37,385 nucleotides of DNA from Streptomyces sp. ISL-12 (lineage in GTDB: Bacteria > Actinomycetota > Actinomycetes > Streptomycetales > Streptomycetaceae), in assembly GCF_018614415.1 (NCBI RefSeq), contig NZ_JAGGOO010000014.1, positions 1 to 37,385 of the forward strand. The letters run 5' to 3'. How positions within the stretch are numbered: the first letter of the stretch is position 1; each line of letters starts with the position of its first letter. Of this stretch, positions 7,225-16,207 are shown one piece after another. Made by a program: the position numbers and the translations under genes. The notes under the pieces were generated by a model. That model saw only the letters and a program-made list of their open reading frames with translations, did not search any database and had not been told where the DNA came from.

Positions 7225-10200
7225 TTGAGCGTGGTCCTGTTCCGCCGTCCGGCCCGCCGCCGCGGACCCGACATGCCGAGCGGCGAGTTGACCCTCCAGG
7301 AACCGCCGACCCTGATGGAGACCGTGCCGGACACGTCCGCGGTCTGGACGTACCTGCCGATGGCCATGATGTCGGTGTCCATGATGCTGATGTTCCTGCG
7401 CATGGGCGGGATGGCGTACGGCGCCTTCATGTACATCGCGCTCGGCATCATGGGGCTGGCCGTCGTCGCGATGCTGGTCGGCCAGTACATGCGCAAGGCC
7501 GGCGACCGCAAGCAGCGGCTGCGCGGTGAGCGCCGCGACTACCTGCGCTACCTCGCGCAGAGCCGGCGCACCGTCCAGCGCACGGTGGTCGAGCAGCAAC
7601 TCGCCCTCGCCTGGCGCCACCCCGAGCCGACGGTGCTGCGCTCCATGGTGCGCACCACCCGGCTGTGGGAGCGCCGCCCCAAGGACGTCGACTACGGCGA
7701 GGTCCGCGTCGCCGTCGGCGACCAGCAGCTCGCCCTGCGCCTCAACCCCGTCTCCACCAAGCCGGTCGAGGACCTGGAACCGCTGTGCGCGCACGCCCTG
7801 CGCCGCTTCATCCGCGCCTACAGCACCGTGCCCGGCCAGCCCATCGCCCTCTACCTGCGCTCCTGGTCCCGGCTGCTGTTCCGCGGCGACCTCGCCGCCG
7901 GCCGGGACATGCTCCGCGCCGCCCTGTGCCAACTCGCGGTCTTCCACCCGCCGGAGGAGGTGTGGATCGCGGTCTGCGCCGACGACGAGCACCGTGCCGA
8001 GTGGGAGTGGGTGAAGTGGCTGCCGCACAACCAGCACCCGCAGGAGACCGACGGCGCCGGCCCCCTGCGCATGGTCGCCTCCGCCTTCACCGACCTGGAG
8101 AACCAGCTCGGCAGCGAGTTCGCCGAGCGGCCCGCCTTCGACCCGGACGCCGTGCCCGGCCGTGACGAGCCGCTGGTCATCGTCGTCGTGGACGGCGCCG
8201 CCGTCCCCGCCGGCCACCGCTTCGACGGCCCCGGCTTCCGCAACGCCGTCATCGTCGACCTGTCCGCCACCCTCACCTGGCGCCCCGGCCGCACCACCCT
8301 CCGCCTCGACGTCACCCCCGACGCCGTAGCCCTGGTGCGCACCGACCGCAGCCGCAAGGAGCAGACCACCGTCCTCGGCCGCCCCGACCGGGTCGGCCCC
8401 CGCGCCGCCGAGTCCCTGGCCCGGCTGATCTCCCCGTACCGGATGAGCCTCACCGCCGACGCGGCCGAGCCGCTCTCCGCCGACGTGGAGCTGACCACCC
8501 TGCTCGGCATCCCCGACCTGCACCGCCTCGAACCGGACACCCTCTGGCGACGCCACACCGGCTCCGCCCGGCTGCGCGTGCCGGTCGCGGTCGGCGCCGA
8601 CGGCCGCCCCGTCGAACTGGACATCAAGGAGTCCGCGCAGGGCGGCATGGGCCCGCACGGCATGCTCATCGGCGCCACCGGCTCCGGCAAGTCCGAGCTG
8701 CTGCGCACCCTCGTCCTCGGCCTCGCCCTCACCAACTCCTCCGAGACCCTCAACTTCGTCCTGGTCGACTTCAAGGGCGGTGCCACCTTCCTCGGCCTGG
8801 ACGAACTCCCGCACACCAGCGCCGTCATCACCAACCTCGCCGACGAGGCCGCCCTCGTGGAGCGCATGCAGGACGCCCTCCACGGCGAACTGCTGCGCCG
8901 CCAGGAGCTGCTGCGCGCCGCCGGCAACTACACCTCCGCCCTGGACTACGAGCGGGCCCGGGCCGGCGGCGCCGACCTCACCCCGCTGCCCAGCCTCTTC
9001 GTCGTGGTCGACGAGTTCAGCGAACTGCTCGCGGCGCACCGCGAGTTCATGGAGCTGTTCGTGATGATCGGCCGCCTGGGCCGGTCGCTCGGCGTGCACC
9101 TGCTGCTCGCCTCGCAGCGCCTGGACGAGGGCCGCATGCACCAGCTGGAGTCGCACCTGTCCTACCGGGTCGGCCTGCGCACCTTCTCCGCCATGGAGTC
9201 CCGCGGCGTCCTCGGCGTCCCCGACGCCTACGAACTGCCCTCCCAGCCCGGCAGCGGCTACCTCAAGAGCGGTGTCGAGGCCCTCACCCGGTTCCGCGCC
9301 GCCTACGTCTCCGGCCCCTACCGCCGCCGCGGCGGCGCCGTCGTCCAGGCCCGGGTCGCCAGCCAGGTCGTGCCCTGGTCCTCCGGGTACGTGGTGCCCC
9401 GCGCCCCCGCGCCGGCCGCGCCCACACCGGAGCCGGAGGAGTCGGAGGACGGCGCCACCCTGCTGTCGGTGGCGCTGGAGAGGCTGCGCGACGCCGGACC
9501 GCCCGCCCACCGGGTGTGGCTGCCGCCGCTGGACGACCCCTCCCCGCTGGACGCCCTCCTCGGTGGCCTGGAGACCGTCCCCGGACGCGGCCTGACCGCG
9601 CCCCGCTGGAAGGGCACCGGCAGGCTGCGGGTCCCCGTCGGCCTGGTCGACAAGCCCTTCGACCAGCGCCGCGACCCGCTGATCGTCGACCTCGCCGCGG
9701 CCGGCGGCCACGTCGCCGTCGCGGGCGGCTCGCAGAGCGGCAAGTCCACCGTGCTGCGCAGCCTCATCCTGGGCCTGGCCCTCACCCACACCCCGCGCGA
9801 AGCGCAGTTCTACTGCCTCGACTTCGGCGGTGGCACGCTCTCGCAGCTCACCGGGCTGCCGCACGTCGCGGGCGTCGCGGCCCGGCTCGACACCGAGCGG
9901 ATCAGCCGCACCGTCGCCGAGGTCACCGCCGTGCTCACCCAGCGCGAGCAGTTCTTCCTCGACCACGGCATCGACTCGATGGCCACCTACCGGCGCCGCC
10001 GCGCCGCCGGGGAGTTCCCCGACGAGCCGCACGGCGACATCTTCCTGGTGATCGACGGCTGGTCCGCGGTCCGGCAGAACTTCGACCAGTTCATCCCCAC
10101 GTTCAACCAGATCGCCACCGGCGGCCTCAACTACGGCATCCACCTCATCGTCGCCACCGCCCGCTGGCTCGAACTCACCGCACCCGTGCGGGACCAGGCC

Positions 10201-11220
10201 GCCACCCGCCTGGAACTGCGGCTCGGCGACACGATGGACTCCGTGGTGGACATCCGCAAGGCCGCCGCCGTGCCCCGCACCCCGGGCCGCGGCCTCACCG
10301 TCGACTCCAAGCTGCACTTCCTGTCCGCGCTGCCCCGCGGGGACGGCTCGGCCGACCCCGAGACGCTCAGCGAGGGCGTCGCCGACCTGGTCGAGCGGAT
10401 CGCCGGCGCCTGGGCCGGGCCGCGCGCCCCGCAGGTGCGGATGCTGCCGCACCGACTGCCCGTCGCCGAACTGCCCGCGCCGGAACTGGGCCAGGGCAAC
10501 GCCCTCAAACTGGCGCTCGGCCAGGACGAGGAGACCCTCGGCACCGTCTGGCACGACTTCTCCCGCACCCCGCACCTGGTCGCCGTCGGCGACACCGAGA
10601 GCGGCAAGACCAACCTGCTGCGGGTGGTCGCCGACGCCATCGTCGCCCGCTACGCGCCCACCGAGGCCCGGATCCTCGTCGTCGACTACCGCCGCGACCT
10701 GGTCGAGGCGGTGCCGGAGGAGTACCGGCTGGGGCACGCGGTCTCCGTCGAGGCCCTCAAGCAACTGGTCGGCGGCTCCGCCAAGGCGCTCCAGACCCGG
10801 CTGCCCGGCCCGGAGATCACACCGGCCCGGATGCGCGGCGCCGACTGGTGGAACGGACCCCGTCTGTTCGTCCTCGTCGACGACTACGACATGGTCGGCG
10901 GCGGCACGGTCATGGACCACCCCTTCGCCCCGCTCTTCGAGCACCTCGCCCTCGGCCACGAACTGGGCCTGCACGTCGTCGTCGTCCGCTCCGCCACCGG
11001 CGCCGGGCGCGGCCTGAACGACCAGCTCCTGCGCCGCCTGGACGAGGTCAACACCCCGGGCCTGCTGCTGTCCGCCCCGCCGTCCGAGGGCTACCTCTTC
11101 GGCAACGTCAAACCGCGTGTGCTGCCGCCGGGCCGGGCCCTGCACATCGTGCGGCGCAAGCCGGTGCTGATCCAGACGCCGCTGGCGGCGGGGACGGATT
11201 CCAGCACGTCCGGCGCTTGA
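7225..11220 (+). CDS. eccC: EccC, T7SS FtsK/SpoIIIE-type motor ATPase
   Basis: 1331 residues from the TTG at 7225, chosen because TAGGAG lies 8 nt upstream and the family N-terminus (VVLFRRPARRRGPDMPSGE) begins there. Two membrane helices lie at about residues 42-90. Three ATPase domains follow, with Walker A motifs GATGSGKS (about 483), GGSQSGKS (about 834) and GDTESGKT (about 1122). Only domain 1 has the full Walker B Asp-Glu (D596-E597, VVDEFSE). Domains 2 and 3 have DG (944) and DD (1219), as is usual in EccC, where domain 1 is the active motor and the others bind substrate signals. It is a single-chain EccC rather than split Ca/Cb. The last codons and stop lie in a dispersed repeat. Confidence 0.96.
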   Translation: MSVVLFRRPARRRGPDMPSGELTLQEPPTLMETVPDTSAVWTYLPMAMMSVSMMLMFLRMGGMAYGAFMYIALGIMGLAVVAMLVGQYMRKAGDRKQRLRGERRDYLRYLAQSRRTVQRTVVEQQLALAWRHPEPTVLRSMVRTTRLWERRPKDVDYGEVRVAVGDQQLALRLNPVSTKPVEDLEPLCAHALRRFIRAYSTVPGQPIALYLRSWSRLLFRGDLAAGRDMLRAALCQLAVFHPPEEVWIAVCADDEHRAEWEWVKWLPHNQHPQETDGAGPLRMVASAFTDLENQLGSEFAERPAFDPDAVPGRDEPLVIVVVDGAAVPAGHRFDGPGFRNAVIVDLSATLTWRPGRTTLRLDVTPDAVALVRTDRSRKEQTTVLGRPDRVGPRAAESLARLISPYRMSLTADAAEPLSADVELTTLLGIPDLHRLEPDTLWRRHTGSARLRVPVAVGADGRPVELDIKESAQGGMGPHGMLIGATGSGKSELLRTLVLGLALTNSSETLNFVLVDFKGGATFLGLDELPHTSAVITNLADEAALVERMQDALHGELLRRQELLRAAGNYTSALDYERARAGGADLTPLPSLFVVVDEFSELLAAHREFMELFVMIGRLGRSLGVHLLLASQRLDEGRMHQLESHLSYRVGLRTFSAMESRGVLGVPDAYELPSQPGSGYLKSGVEALTRFRAAYVSGPYRRRGGAVVQARVASQVVPWSSGYVVPRAPAPAAPTPEPEESEDGATLLSVALERLRDAGPPAHRVWLPPLDDPSPLDALLGGLETVPGRGLTAPRWKGTGRLRVPVGLVDKPFDQRRDPLIVDLAAAGGHVAVAGGSQSGKSTVLRSLILGLALTHTPREAQFYCLDFGGGTLSQLTGLPHVAGVAARLDTERISRTVAEVTAVLTQREQFFLDHGIDSMATYRRRRAAGEFPDEPHGDIFLVIDGWSAVRQNFDQFIPTFNQIATGGLNYGIHLIVATARWLELTAPVRDQAATRLELRLGDTMDSVVDIRKAAAVPRTPGRGLTVDSKLHFLSALPRGDGSADPETLSEGVADLVERIAGAWAGPRAPQVRMLPHRLPVAELPAPELGQGNALKLALGQDEETLGTVWHDFSRTPHLVAVGDTESGKTNLLRVVADAIVARYAPTEARILVVDYRRDLVEAVPEEYRLGHAVSVEALKQLVGGSAKALQTRLPGPEITPARMRGADWWNGPRLFVLVDDYDMVGGGTVMDHPFAPLFEHLALGHELGLHVVVVRSATGAGRGLNDQLLRRLDEVNTPGLLLSAPPSEGYLFGNVKPRVLPPGRALHIVRRKPVLIQTPLAAGTDSSTSGA

Positions 11221-11300
11221 GGACGAGGCCGTTCAGGCCGAAGCGGGGGGCTGGGGGCCCAGCCCCCGCCCGGGGGGCCCAGCCCCCTCCCGGGGGGACG
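11200..11300. repeat. Dispersed GC-rich element overlapping the eccC stop codon
   Basis: The segment with TCCGGCGCTTGAGGACGAGG, then GTTCAGGCCGAAGCGGGGG and a G/C hairpin, resembles an element I recall from many Streptomyces intergenic regions. It includes the last codons and TGA of eccC. Its boundaries are approximate, and its copy number cannot be judged from this window. Confidence 0.5.
11246..11267. terminator. Bidirectional terminator-like hairpin between eccC and mycP
   Basis: GGGGGCTGGG-GG-CCCAGCCCCC is a perfect 10-bp stem. A second related GC-rich arm follows at about 11273-11296. It lies between convergent genes, 25 nt after the eccC stop. There is no T tract. Confidence 0.6.
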
Positions 11301-11357
11301 GGACGGGCAAGGGCGGCGGGGGCGAGGAACGACGCGGTGTCCTCCCCCCGGCGTCGT

Positions 11358-12584
11358 TCAGATGCCCGTAGGACGCCAGCCGTTGCGCCGCCCCCGGGGG
11401 ATGATCAGCGCCAGCCAGACCACCGTGACCACCACGGCGAGGCCCGCCGCCGCCGGCCACAGGGCCCGGCGGAACGGGCCGGCGGCCTTGTCCTCCGGCA
11501 TGCTCACCGACGCGGCCCCGTGCTCCGGGACGGCCGCCGCGGCGGCGGAGGACGACGGCAGGACCGAGGTGACGGCGGCGTACGGGTCGACGCGGGGCAC
11601 CTCGGCCGGATAGGCGGTGGACCGCAGCAGGCTCGCGGTCTGCGCGGCCGACAGCTCCGGGTGGACGGAGCGCACCAGCGCCGCCGCGCCCGCCACGAAC
11701 CCGGCGGCCAGCGAGGCACCCGAGCCGATGTAGTGGCCGTCCTTCGCCGGGCCGATGCCGACGACCCCGTCCCCGGGCGCGGCGAGCCGCGCGCTGCCGG
11801 TGGTGTACGAGCCGGCCGGCCGGTCGCCGTTCTTGTCCACGTCCAGGACGGACAGCACACCGTCCGAGGCGGCCGGGTAGAAGTCCCGGGCGGGCGGAGC
11901 CTCGGCGACGCCGCCGGTCGGCACGTCCGGCACGGCGGCGGCGACCAGCAGTACGTCCTTCTTCTCGGCGGCCTCGACCGCCGACCGCAGCGCGGCCGTG
12001 TCACCGGCGAACGCCGCCGACACCGTCACCACCTTCGCGCCGCCCTCGACGGCGGCCTTGATGCCCTCGGCGACCCGGTCGGGTGTGACGGCGCCGCGTT
12101 CGTCGCTGCCGCGCACCGCGAGGACGCGCGCCTGCCGGGCCACGCCCGCGAACTTCACGCCCTTCTCCAGCTGGGCGGCGATCAGACCGGCCACGAAGGT
12201 GCCGTGCCCGACGCAGTCGGTCCCGGCCTCGCCGACCGCCGTGACCCGGCCCTTCAGCGCGGGCGCGGAGGTGGAGACGCCGGTGTCGACCACGCCGACG
12301 GTCACCCCGTCGCCCGAGGCGAACTGCCAGGCGCGGCCGAGCTGGAGGCCGACCTGCTCCCACGGCACGGCGGTGGCCTGCCGGTCCGAGCCCTCGGTGC
12401 ACGAGGCACCGGCGGCCAGCTCCGCCTTCAGCACCGGCAGTTCCACCGTGTCGCCGTCGGCCGCCGCCGCGCTCCCGGCACCGGCGCCGCACACCCCGGC
12501 CGCCAGCAGCAGCGCCAGGGCGCCCGCGGCAGGCCGCACCGCCCACGTCGTCCGTGTCCTACGCGTCGCGCGCACCGCCGTCAC
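11358..12584 (-). CDS. mycP: MycP, T7SS-associated subtilisin-like mycosin
   Basis: About 408 residues. The GTG at 12584 overlaps the upstream stop codon as GTGA, suggesting translational coupling; a second GTG at 12575 is possible. A signal peptide lies at about residues 15-42 and a C-terminal membrane anchor (AAAGLAVVVTVVWLALII) near 370-395. This is the mycosin layout: peptidase S8 domain outside the cell, tethered to the membrane. Catalytic residues are D100 (VVDTGV), H127 (GHGTFVAG) and S291 (GASLAAG). The oxyanion-hole region reads LLVAAAVPDVP where subtilases have AAGN, so the conserved Asn appears to be missing. Mycosins stabilise the ESX complex and may process substrates. Identity is secure; full protease activity is not. 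Confidence 0.92.
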   Translation of the reverse strand: MTAVRATRRTRTTWAVRPAAGALALLLAAGVCGAGAGSAAAADGDTVELPVLKAELAAGASCTEGSDRQATAVPWEQVGLQLGRAWQFASGDGVTVGVVDTGVSTSAPALKGRVTAVGEAGTDCVGHGTFVAGLIAAQLEKGVKFAGVARQARVLAVRGSDERGAVTPDRVAEGIKAAVEGGAKVVTVSAAFAGDTAALRSAVEAAEKKDVLLVAAAVPDVPTGGVAEAPPARDFYPAASDGVLSVLDVDKNGDRPAGSYTTGSARLAAPGDGVVGIGPAKDGHYIGSGASLAAGFVAGAAALVRSVHPELSAAQTASLLRSTAYPAEVPRVDPYAAVTSVLPSSSAAAAAVPEHGAASVSMPEDKAAGPFRRALWPAAAGLAVVVTVVWLALIIPRGRRNGWRPTGI

Positions 12585-15500
12585 GCCCCCGCCGTCCGTC
12601 CGGCGGCCGGCGCCGGATCGACGAGGTCCTCCGGGAGCAGCAGCCGCAGGTCGTCGAGGCTGGGCGCGGCCACCCGGCTGAGCCGGCCCGCCTGCCGGGT
12701 CATCATCCGCTCCAGCACCTGGCGGGCCGTGCGCGCGTTGCCGAACGACCGGTCGCGCGGCAGCGTGTCGAAGTACTGCCGCAGCACCGGACCCAGCCCC
12801 GTCCCGCACTCGTAACCCGCCTGCACCGCGTGCTGGCGGACGATCGTGACCAGCTCGTCGGAGGAGTAGTCGGCGAACTCGATCTTCCGTGAGAAGCGCG
12901 AGGTCAGACCCGGGTTGGAGGCCAGGAACCGCTGCATCTCGGCGGTGTAGCCGGCCACGATGACGACCACCTCGTCGCGGTGGTCCTCCATCAGCTTCAG
13001 CAGCGTGTCCACGGCCTCCCGGCCGAAGTCGGCGCCGGACCCCTCGCGCGGGGTGAGGGTGTACGCCTCGTCGATGAAGAGCACACCGCCCAGCGCCCGC
13101 TGGAAGACCTCCGTGGTGAGCTGCGCGGTGTGGCCCACGTAGCGGCCGACCATGTCGGCGCGGGAGACCTCGACGAGCTGGCCGCGGGGCAGCACGCCCA
13201 GGGAGACGAGGAGTTCGCCGTAGAGGCGGGCCACGGTGGTCTTGCCGGTGCCGGGCGGGCCGGTGAAGACGAGGTGGTGGCTGAGGCGCGGCACCGGGAG
13301 CCCGGCGGCCTCGCGCTGCCGGGCGGTGGAGACCAGGTTGACCAGGTCGGTGACGTCCCGCTTGACCGCCGAGAGCCCGACCAGGGCGTCCAGGCGGCTC
13401 AGCGCGTCGTCTCCGGCGTCGAGACCGTCCGGACCGGCCTCGGCCTCGCGGGCGGCCTCCTCGCTGATGTCCTGCGGCAGCAGCAGCGTGAGGTCCTCCT
13501 CGGTGACCTGGTTCAGCGCGGCCAGCCGCACCGCCTGCCGGTCCACCATCTCCTCGAACACCTGCCGCGCCGCGCGGCCGTTGCCGAACCCGGCGTCCTT
13601 CGGTATCCGCTCGAAGTGCACGGACAGCGCCTTGCGCGTCTCGTCGTTCAGCAGGTACTGGTGGCGCGCGCACATGCTCTCCACGATCTCCACCAGCTCG
13701 GGCACCGAGTAGTTCTCGAATTCGACGGTGCGCGAGAACCGGGAGGCCAGGCCCGGGTTGGAGCCCAGGAAGCTGCGCATCTCACCGGAGTAGCCGGCCG
13801 CCACGACCACCACGTCGTCGCGGTGGTCCTCCATCAGCTTCAGCAGCGTGTCCACGGCCTCCCGGCCGAAGTCGGCGCCGGAGCCGCGGGAGTCGGCGGT
13901 CAGGGTGTAGGCCTCGTCGATGAACAGGACGCCGCCCAGGGCCCGTTCGAAGGTCTCGGTGGTCTTGATGGCGGTACCGCCGATGACCTGGGCGACCAGG
14001 TCGGCGCGGGAGACCTCGACCAGGTGCCCGGAGCGCAACGCCCCCAGCTCGGCGAGGATCGTGCCGTAGAGGCGGGCCACGGTGGTCTTGCCGGTGCCGG
14101 GCGGGCCGGCGAAGACCAGGTGCCGGCTCATCGGCGGCGCGGACATGCCGAGCTGGGCGCGGCGCCGGGCGAGCTGGGTCAGGTTGACCAGGGTGCGGAC
14201 CTGTTCCTTGACGTGTCCCAGGCCGATCAGGCCCTCCAGTGCGGCCATCGGCCCGTCCGGCCGCCCGGGGCCGTCCGACTCCGGGACGGTGCCCGCCGGG
14301 TCGGTGCCCTCGGCCTCGCCGTAACCCCAGGCGTCGCGGGACTCGTTGCCGGTGCTGGTGAGGTTCTCCACCGCCAGCCGGCCGCCCGCCTTGGACTGCA
14401 CGAGCCCGCCGCCCTTGTTCTCCCGCACCGTGCAGCCGACCACCGACACCGGCTCGTCGGTCTCCACCCGGATGCCGTCCCGGCCGTTGCCCGTGGCCTC
14501 GCACCCGTTGAGGTTGGCCCGGCCGCCGTCGCGGACCAGGAAGCCGTGGTCGGTGGCGGCGGCGGCCCGCACCCGGGTCGCCGTCAGCTCGCCGCCGCCG
14601 TCCACGACCACGCCGCAGCCGCCGGCCGATACCAGCTCGCCGTCGCGCAGCGCCGCCGTGCCCTCGCCGCCGATCTCCAGGCCGGCCCCGCCGGGCGCGT
14701 TCACCGTCAGGCCCGCCAGGTACACGTTGCCGCCGGTGGTGACCGCCGCGCCGGCGCCGCCCGGTGTCTCCACCGCGCAGTCCTCGACACGGCCGCGGCC
14801 GCCGTCGGTCACCGCGACGCCGGTGCCGCCCGCGCCGGTGATGCGGGCCCGCCGCACCAGCGGGTTGGCGCCGCCCTTGACGACCACGCCGGTGCCCTTG
14901 ACGTCGACGATCTCCAGGCGGTCCAGTTCGGCCGCCGAGTCCTCCTCCAGCAGGACGCCCTCCGCCTCGCCGTCCCGGACGGTCAGCGAGGTCAGCGTCG
15001 GCGAGGAGGAGCCGGCCACGCGCAGCGCCGCGGCCTGGGCGCCGGTCAGCCAGCAGTCCTCGTACGTGCCGCGGGAACGGTCGGTGACGAAGAGGCCGTG
15101 GCCGGCCGTGCGGGAGGTGCGGCAGCGGCGCAGCACCGGGTCGGCGCCGTGGGAGACGATGATGCCCTGGGCGGTGGTGCCGTTGACCCGCACGTCGTCC
15201 ATCTCGACGCGGGCGGCGCTGGTCAGGTGGGCGCCGACGGCGGTGTCGTGGATGACGGTCCGCAGCACGCGCACCGCGCTGCGCTCCTCCAGGGCGAGGG
15301 AGGGCTTGTCGGTGGAGGACAGGTCGCAGTCCTCGACGGACACCTGGGCGTCGCCGTTGGCGAGGATGCCGTTGCCGCGCGCGTCGCGCACCGTGCAGCC
15401 GCGCACCGTCGCCCGGCCGCGCTCGCCGACCACCACACCGCTGGTGCCGAGGTGCTCGAAGGTGCAGGACTCCAGCGAACTCTCGGTGGCGGAGGTGACG

Positions 15501-15916
15501 ACGACGCCGGCGCCGGTCCGGCTGGAGACCCGGCACTCGCGCATGGCGAGCGACCCCGAGTTGCGCGCGAGCACGGTCGCCCAGGAGGCACCGGACAGAT
15601 CGCAGCCCTGCATGGCGACCTGCCCGTGCGAGGCGTCCACCGCCGGCACGTCCTGGTCCTGCCCCTGCACCACCAGGTCGGTCAGCATCACCGCGTCGAC
15701 GCGCAGCGATATCACCGTCCCCGTGCGCGGGGCCAGCCGGACGCTGCCACGCGACTGTTCGGCGACGATGGTCACCCGGGTGGTGACGACGAGGTTCTCC
15801 TCGTACGTTCCCGGACGGACGCTCAGCACCGCGCCGCCGCGCGCCCTGGCCAGGGCCTCTCCGATCGTCCGGGCGTCCCCGGTGCCCTCCGGACAGACCG
15901 TCAGTACCTGGCGCAC
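12581..15916 (-). CDS. Beta-helix plus double AAA ATPase, T7SS-linked (EccA-like logic)
   Basis: 1111 residues from the GTG at 15916, with GGAGG 8 nt upstream. Residues about 20-530 are a right-handed parallel beta-helix made of repeating short turns (e.g. GVVVGERGRATVRGCTVRD). Two AAA domains of the CbxX/CfxQ type follow, with Walker A GPPGTGKTT at about 604 and 886 and Walker B VLFIDEAYTLT in each. Both sensor regions are retained, so both domains look active. Mycobacterial EccA belongs to the same AAA family but has a TPR N-terminus and a single AAA domain. I infer that this protein plays the cytosolic chaperone/recycling role with a beta-helix as recognition surface. There is no signal peptide. 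mycP follows with a 4-nt overlap. Confidence 0.88.
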   Translation of the reverse strand: MRQVLTVCPEGTGDARTIGEALARARGGAVLSVRPGTYEENLVVTTRVTIVAEQSRGSVRLAPRTGTVISLRVDAVMLTDLVVQGQDQDVPAVDASHGQVAMQGCDLSGASWATVLARNSGSLAMRECRVSSRTGAGVVVTSATESSLESCTFEHLGTSGVVVGERGRATVRGCTVRDARGNGILANGDAQVSVEDCDLSSTDKPSLALEERSAVRVLRTVIHDTAVGAHLTSAARVEMDDVRVNGTTAQGIIVSHGADPVLRRCRTSRTAGHGLFVTDRSRGTYEDCWLTGAQAAALRVAGSSSPTLTSLTVRDGEAEGVLLEEDSAAELDRLEIVDVKGTGVVVKGGANPLVRRARITGAGGTGVAVTDGGRGRVEDCAVETPGGAGAAVTTGGNVYLAGLTVNAPGGAGLEIGGEGTAALRDGELVSAGGCGVVVDGGGELTATRVRAAAATDHGFLVRDGGRANLNGCEATGNGRDGIRVETDEPVSVVGCTVRENKGGGLVQSKAGGRLAVENLTSTGNESRDAWGYGEAEGTDPAGTVPESDGPGRPDGPMAALEGLIGLGHVKEQVRTLVNLTQLARRRAQLGMSAPPMSRHLVFAGPPGTGKTTVARLYGTILAELGALRSGHLVEVSRADLVAQVIGGTAIKTTETFERALGGVLFIDEAYTLTADSRGSGADFGREAVDTLLKLMEDHRDDVVVVAAGYSGEMRSFLGSNPGLASRFSRTVEFENYSVPELVEIVESMCARHQYLLNDETRKALSVHFERIPKDAGFGNGRAARQVFEEMVDRQAVRLAALNQVTEEDLTLLLPQDISEEAAREAEAGPDGLDAGDDALSRLDALVGLSAVKRDVTDLVNLVSTARQREAAGLPVPRLSHHLVFTGPPGTGKTTVARLYGELLVSLGVLPRGQLVEVSRADMVGRYVGHTAQLTTEVFQRALGGVLFIDEAYTLTPREGSGADFGREAVDTLLKLMEDHRDEVVVIVAGYTAEMQRFLASNPGLTSRFSRKIEFADYSSDELVTIVRQHAVQAGYECGTGLGPVLRQYFDTLPRDRSFGNARTARQVLERMMTRQAGRLSRVAAPSLDDLRLLLPEDLVDPAPAAGRTAGA

Positions 15917-15993
15917 TCCGCTGACCTCCTCGTTTCGGCACCCATAGGTGGCGGCCGGACCCATCATGCCTTCCTCTCACCTGCGATCCCACC

Positions 15994-16024
15994 CCGGTCC
16001 GGTGGGCAATACGCCCGGGACCGG
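15994..16024. promoter_or_regulatory. Nested dyad in divergent beta-helix/lectin region
   Basis: CCGGTCC (15994-16000) pairs with GGACCGG (16018-16024), and GGGC (16004-16007) pairs with GCCC (16013-16016) inside it. It lies 78 nt upstream of the GTG at 15916, either in the leader RNA or as an operator. Confidence 0.4.
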
Positions 16025-16066
16025 GGAGAGGCATGGTGCGGCAGGGGTGCCGTACCCCGGATTATG

Positions 16067-16084
16067 GGACGTTCCGCAACGTCC
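16067..16084. promoter_or_regulatory. 18-bp inverted repeat GGACGTT-CCGC-AACGTCC
   Basis: A perfect 7-bp inverted repeat with a 4-nt centre, in the roughly 290-bp gap between the divergent beta-helix/AAA and lectin genes. Size and symmetry suit a dimeric regulator site. The regulator is unknown. Confidence 0.45.
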
Positions 16085-16207
16085 GTACCAGCGTGAGGGC
16101 TTGCCGAGGCGGATAGTTAACGCGGGTGGAATGACGTGTCCCTTGTGAGTGTGCGTGAATGAGCCCGATCACAGGGACCAGCGACGACCGTGGGACGGAT
16201 GGGACGG

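Noticed and set aside
7210..11145. Minus-strand open frame of 1311 residues opposite eccC
   Set aside because: Gly/Val/Ala/Gln-rich shadow of a high-GC gene. It has no domain motifs, while the plus strand has three Walker A motifs.
9516..12815. Plus-strand 1099-residue frame spanning eccC end and mycP
   Set aside because: Arg/Pro-rich and frame-shadow in composition; it crosses a terminator and two recognised genes.
12585..13673. N-terminal extension of mycP into the AAA gene
   Set aside because: The extension is a shadow of the AAA domains; the mycosin signal peptide starts just after 12584.
12972..13882. Possible assembly duplication in the AAA gene
   Set aside because: The two AAA domains differ clearly outside the identical runs and both remain in frame, so a true two-domain protein is more likely than an artefact.
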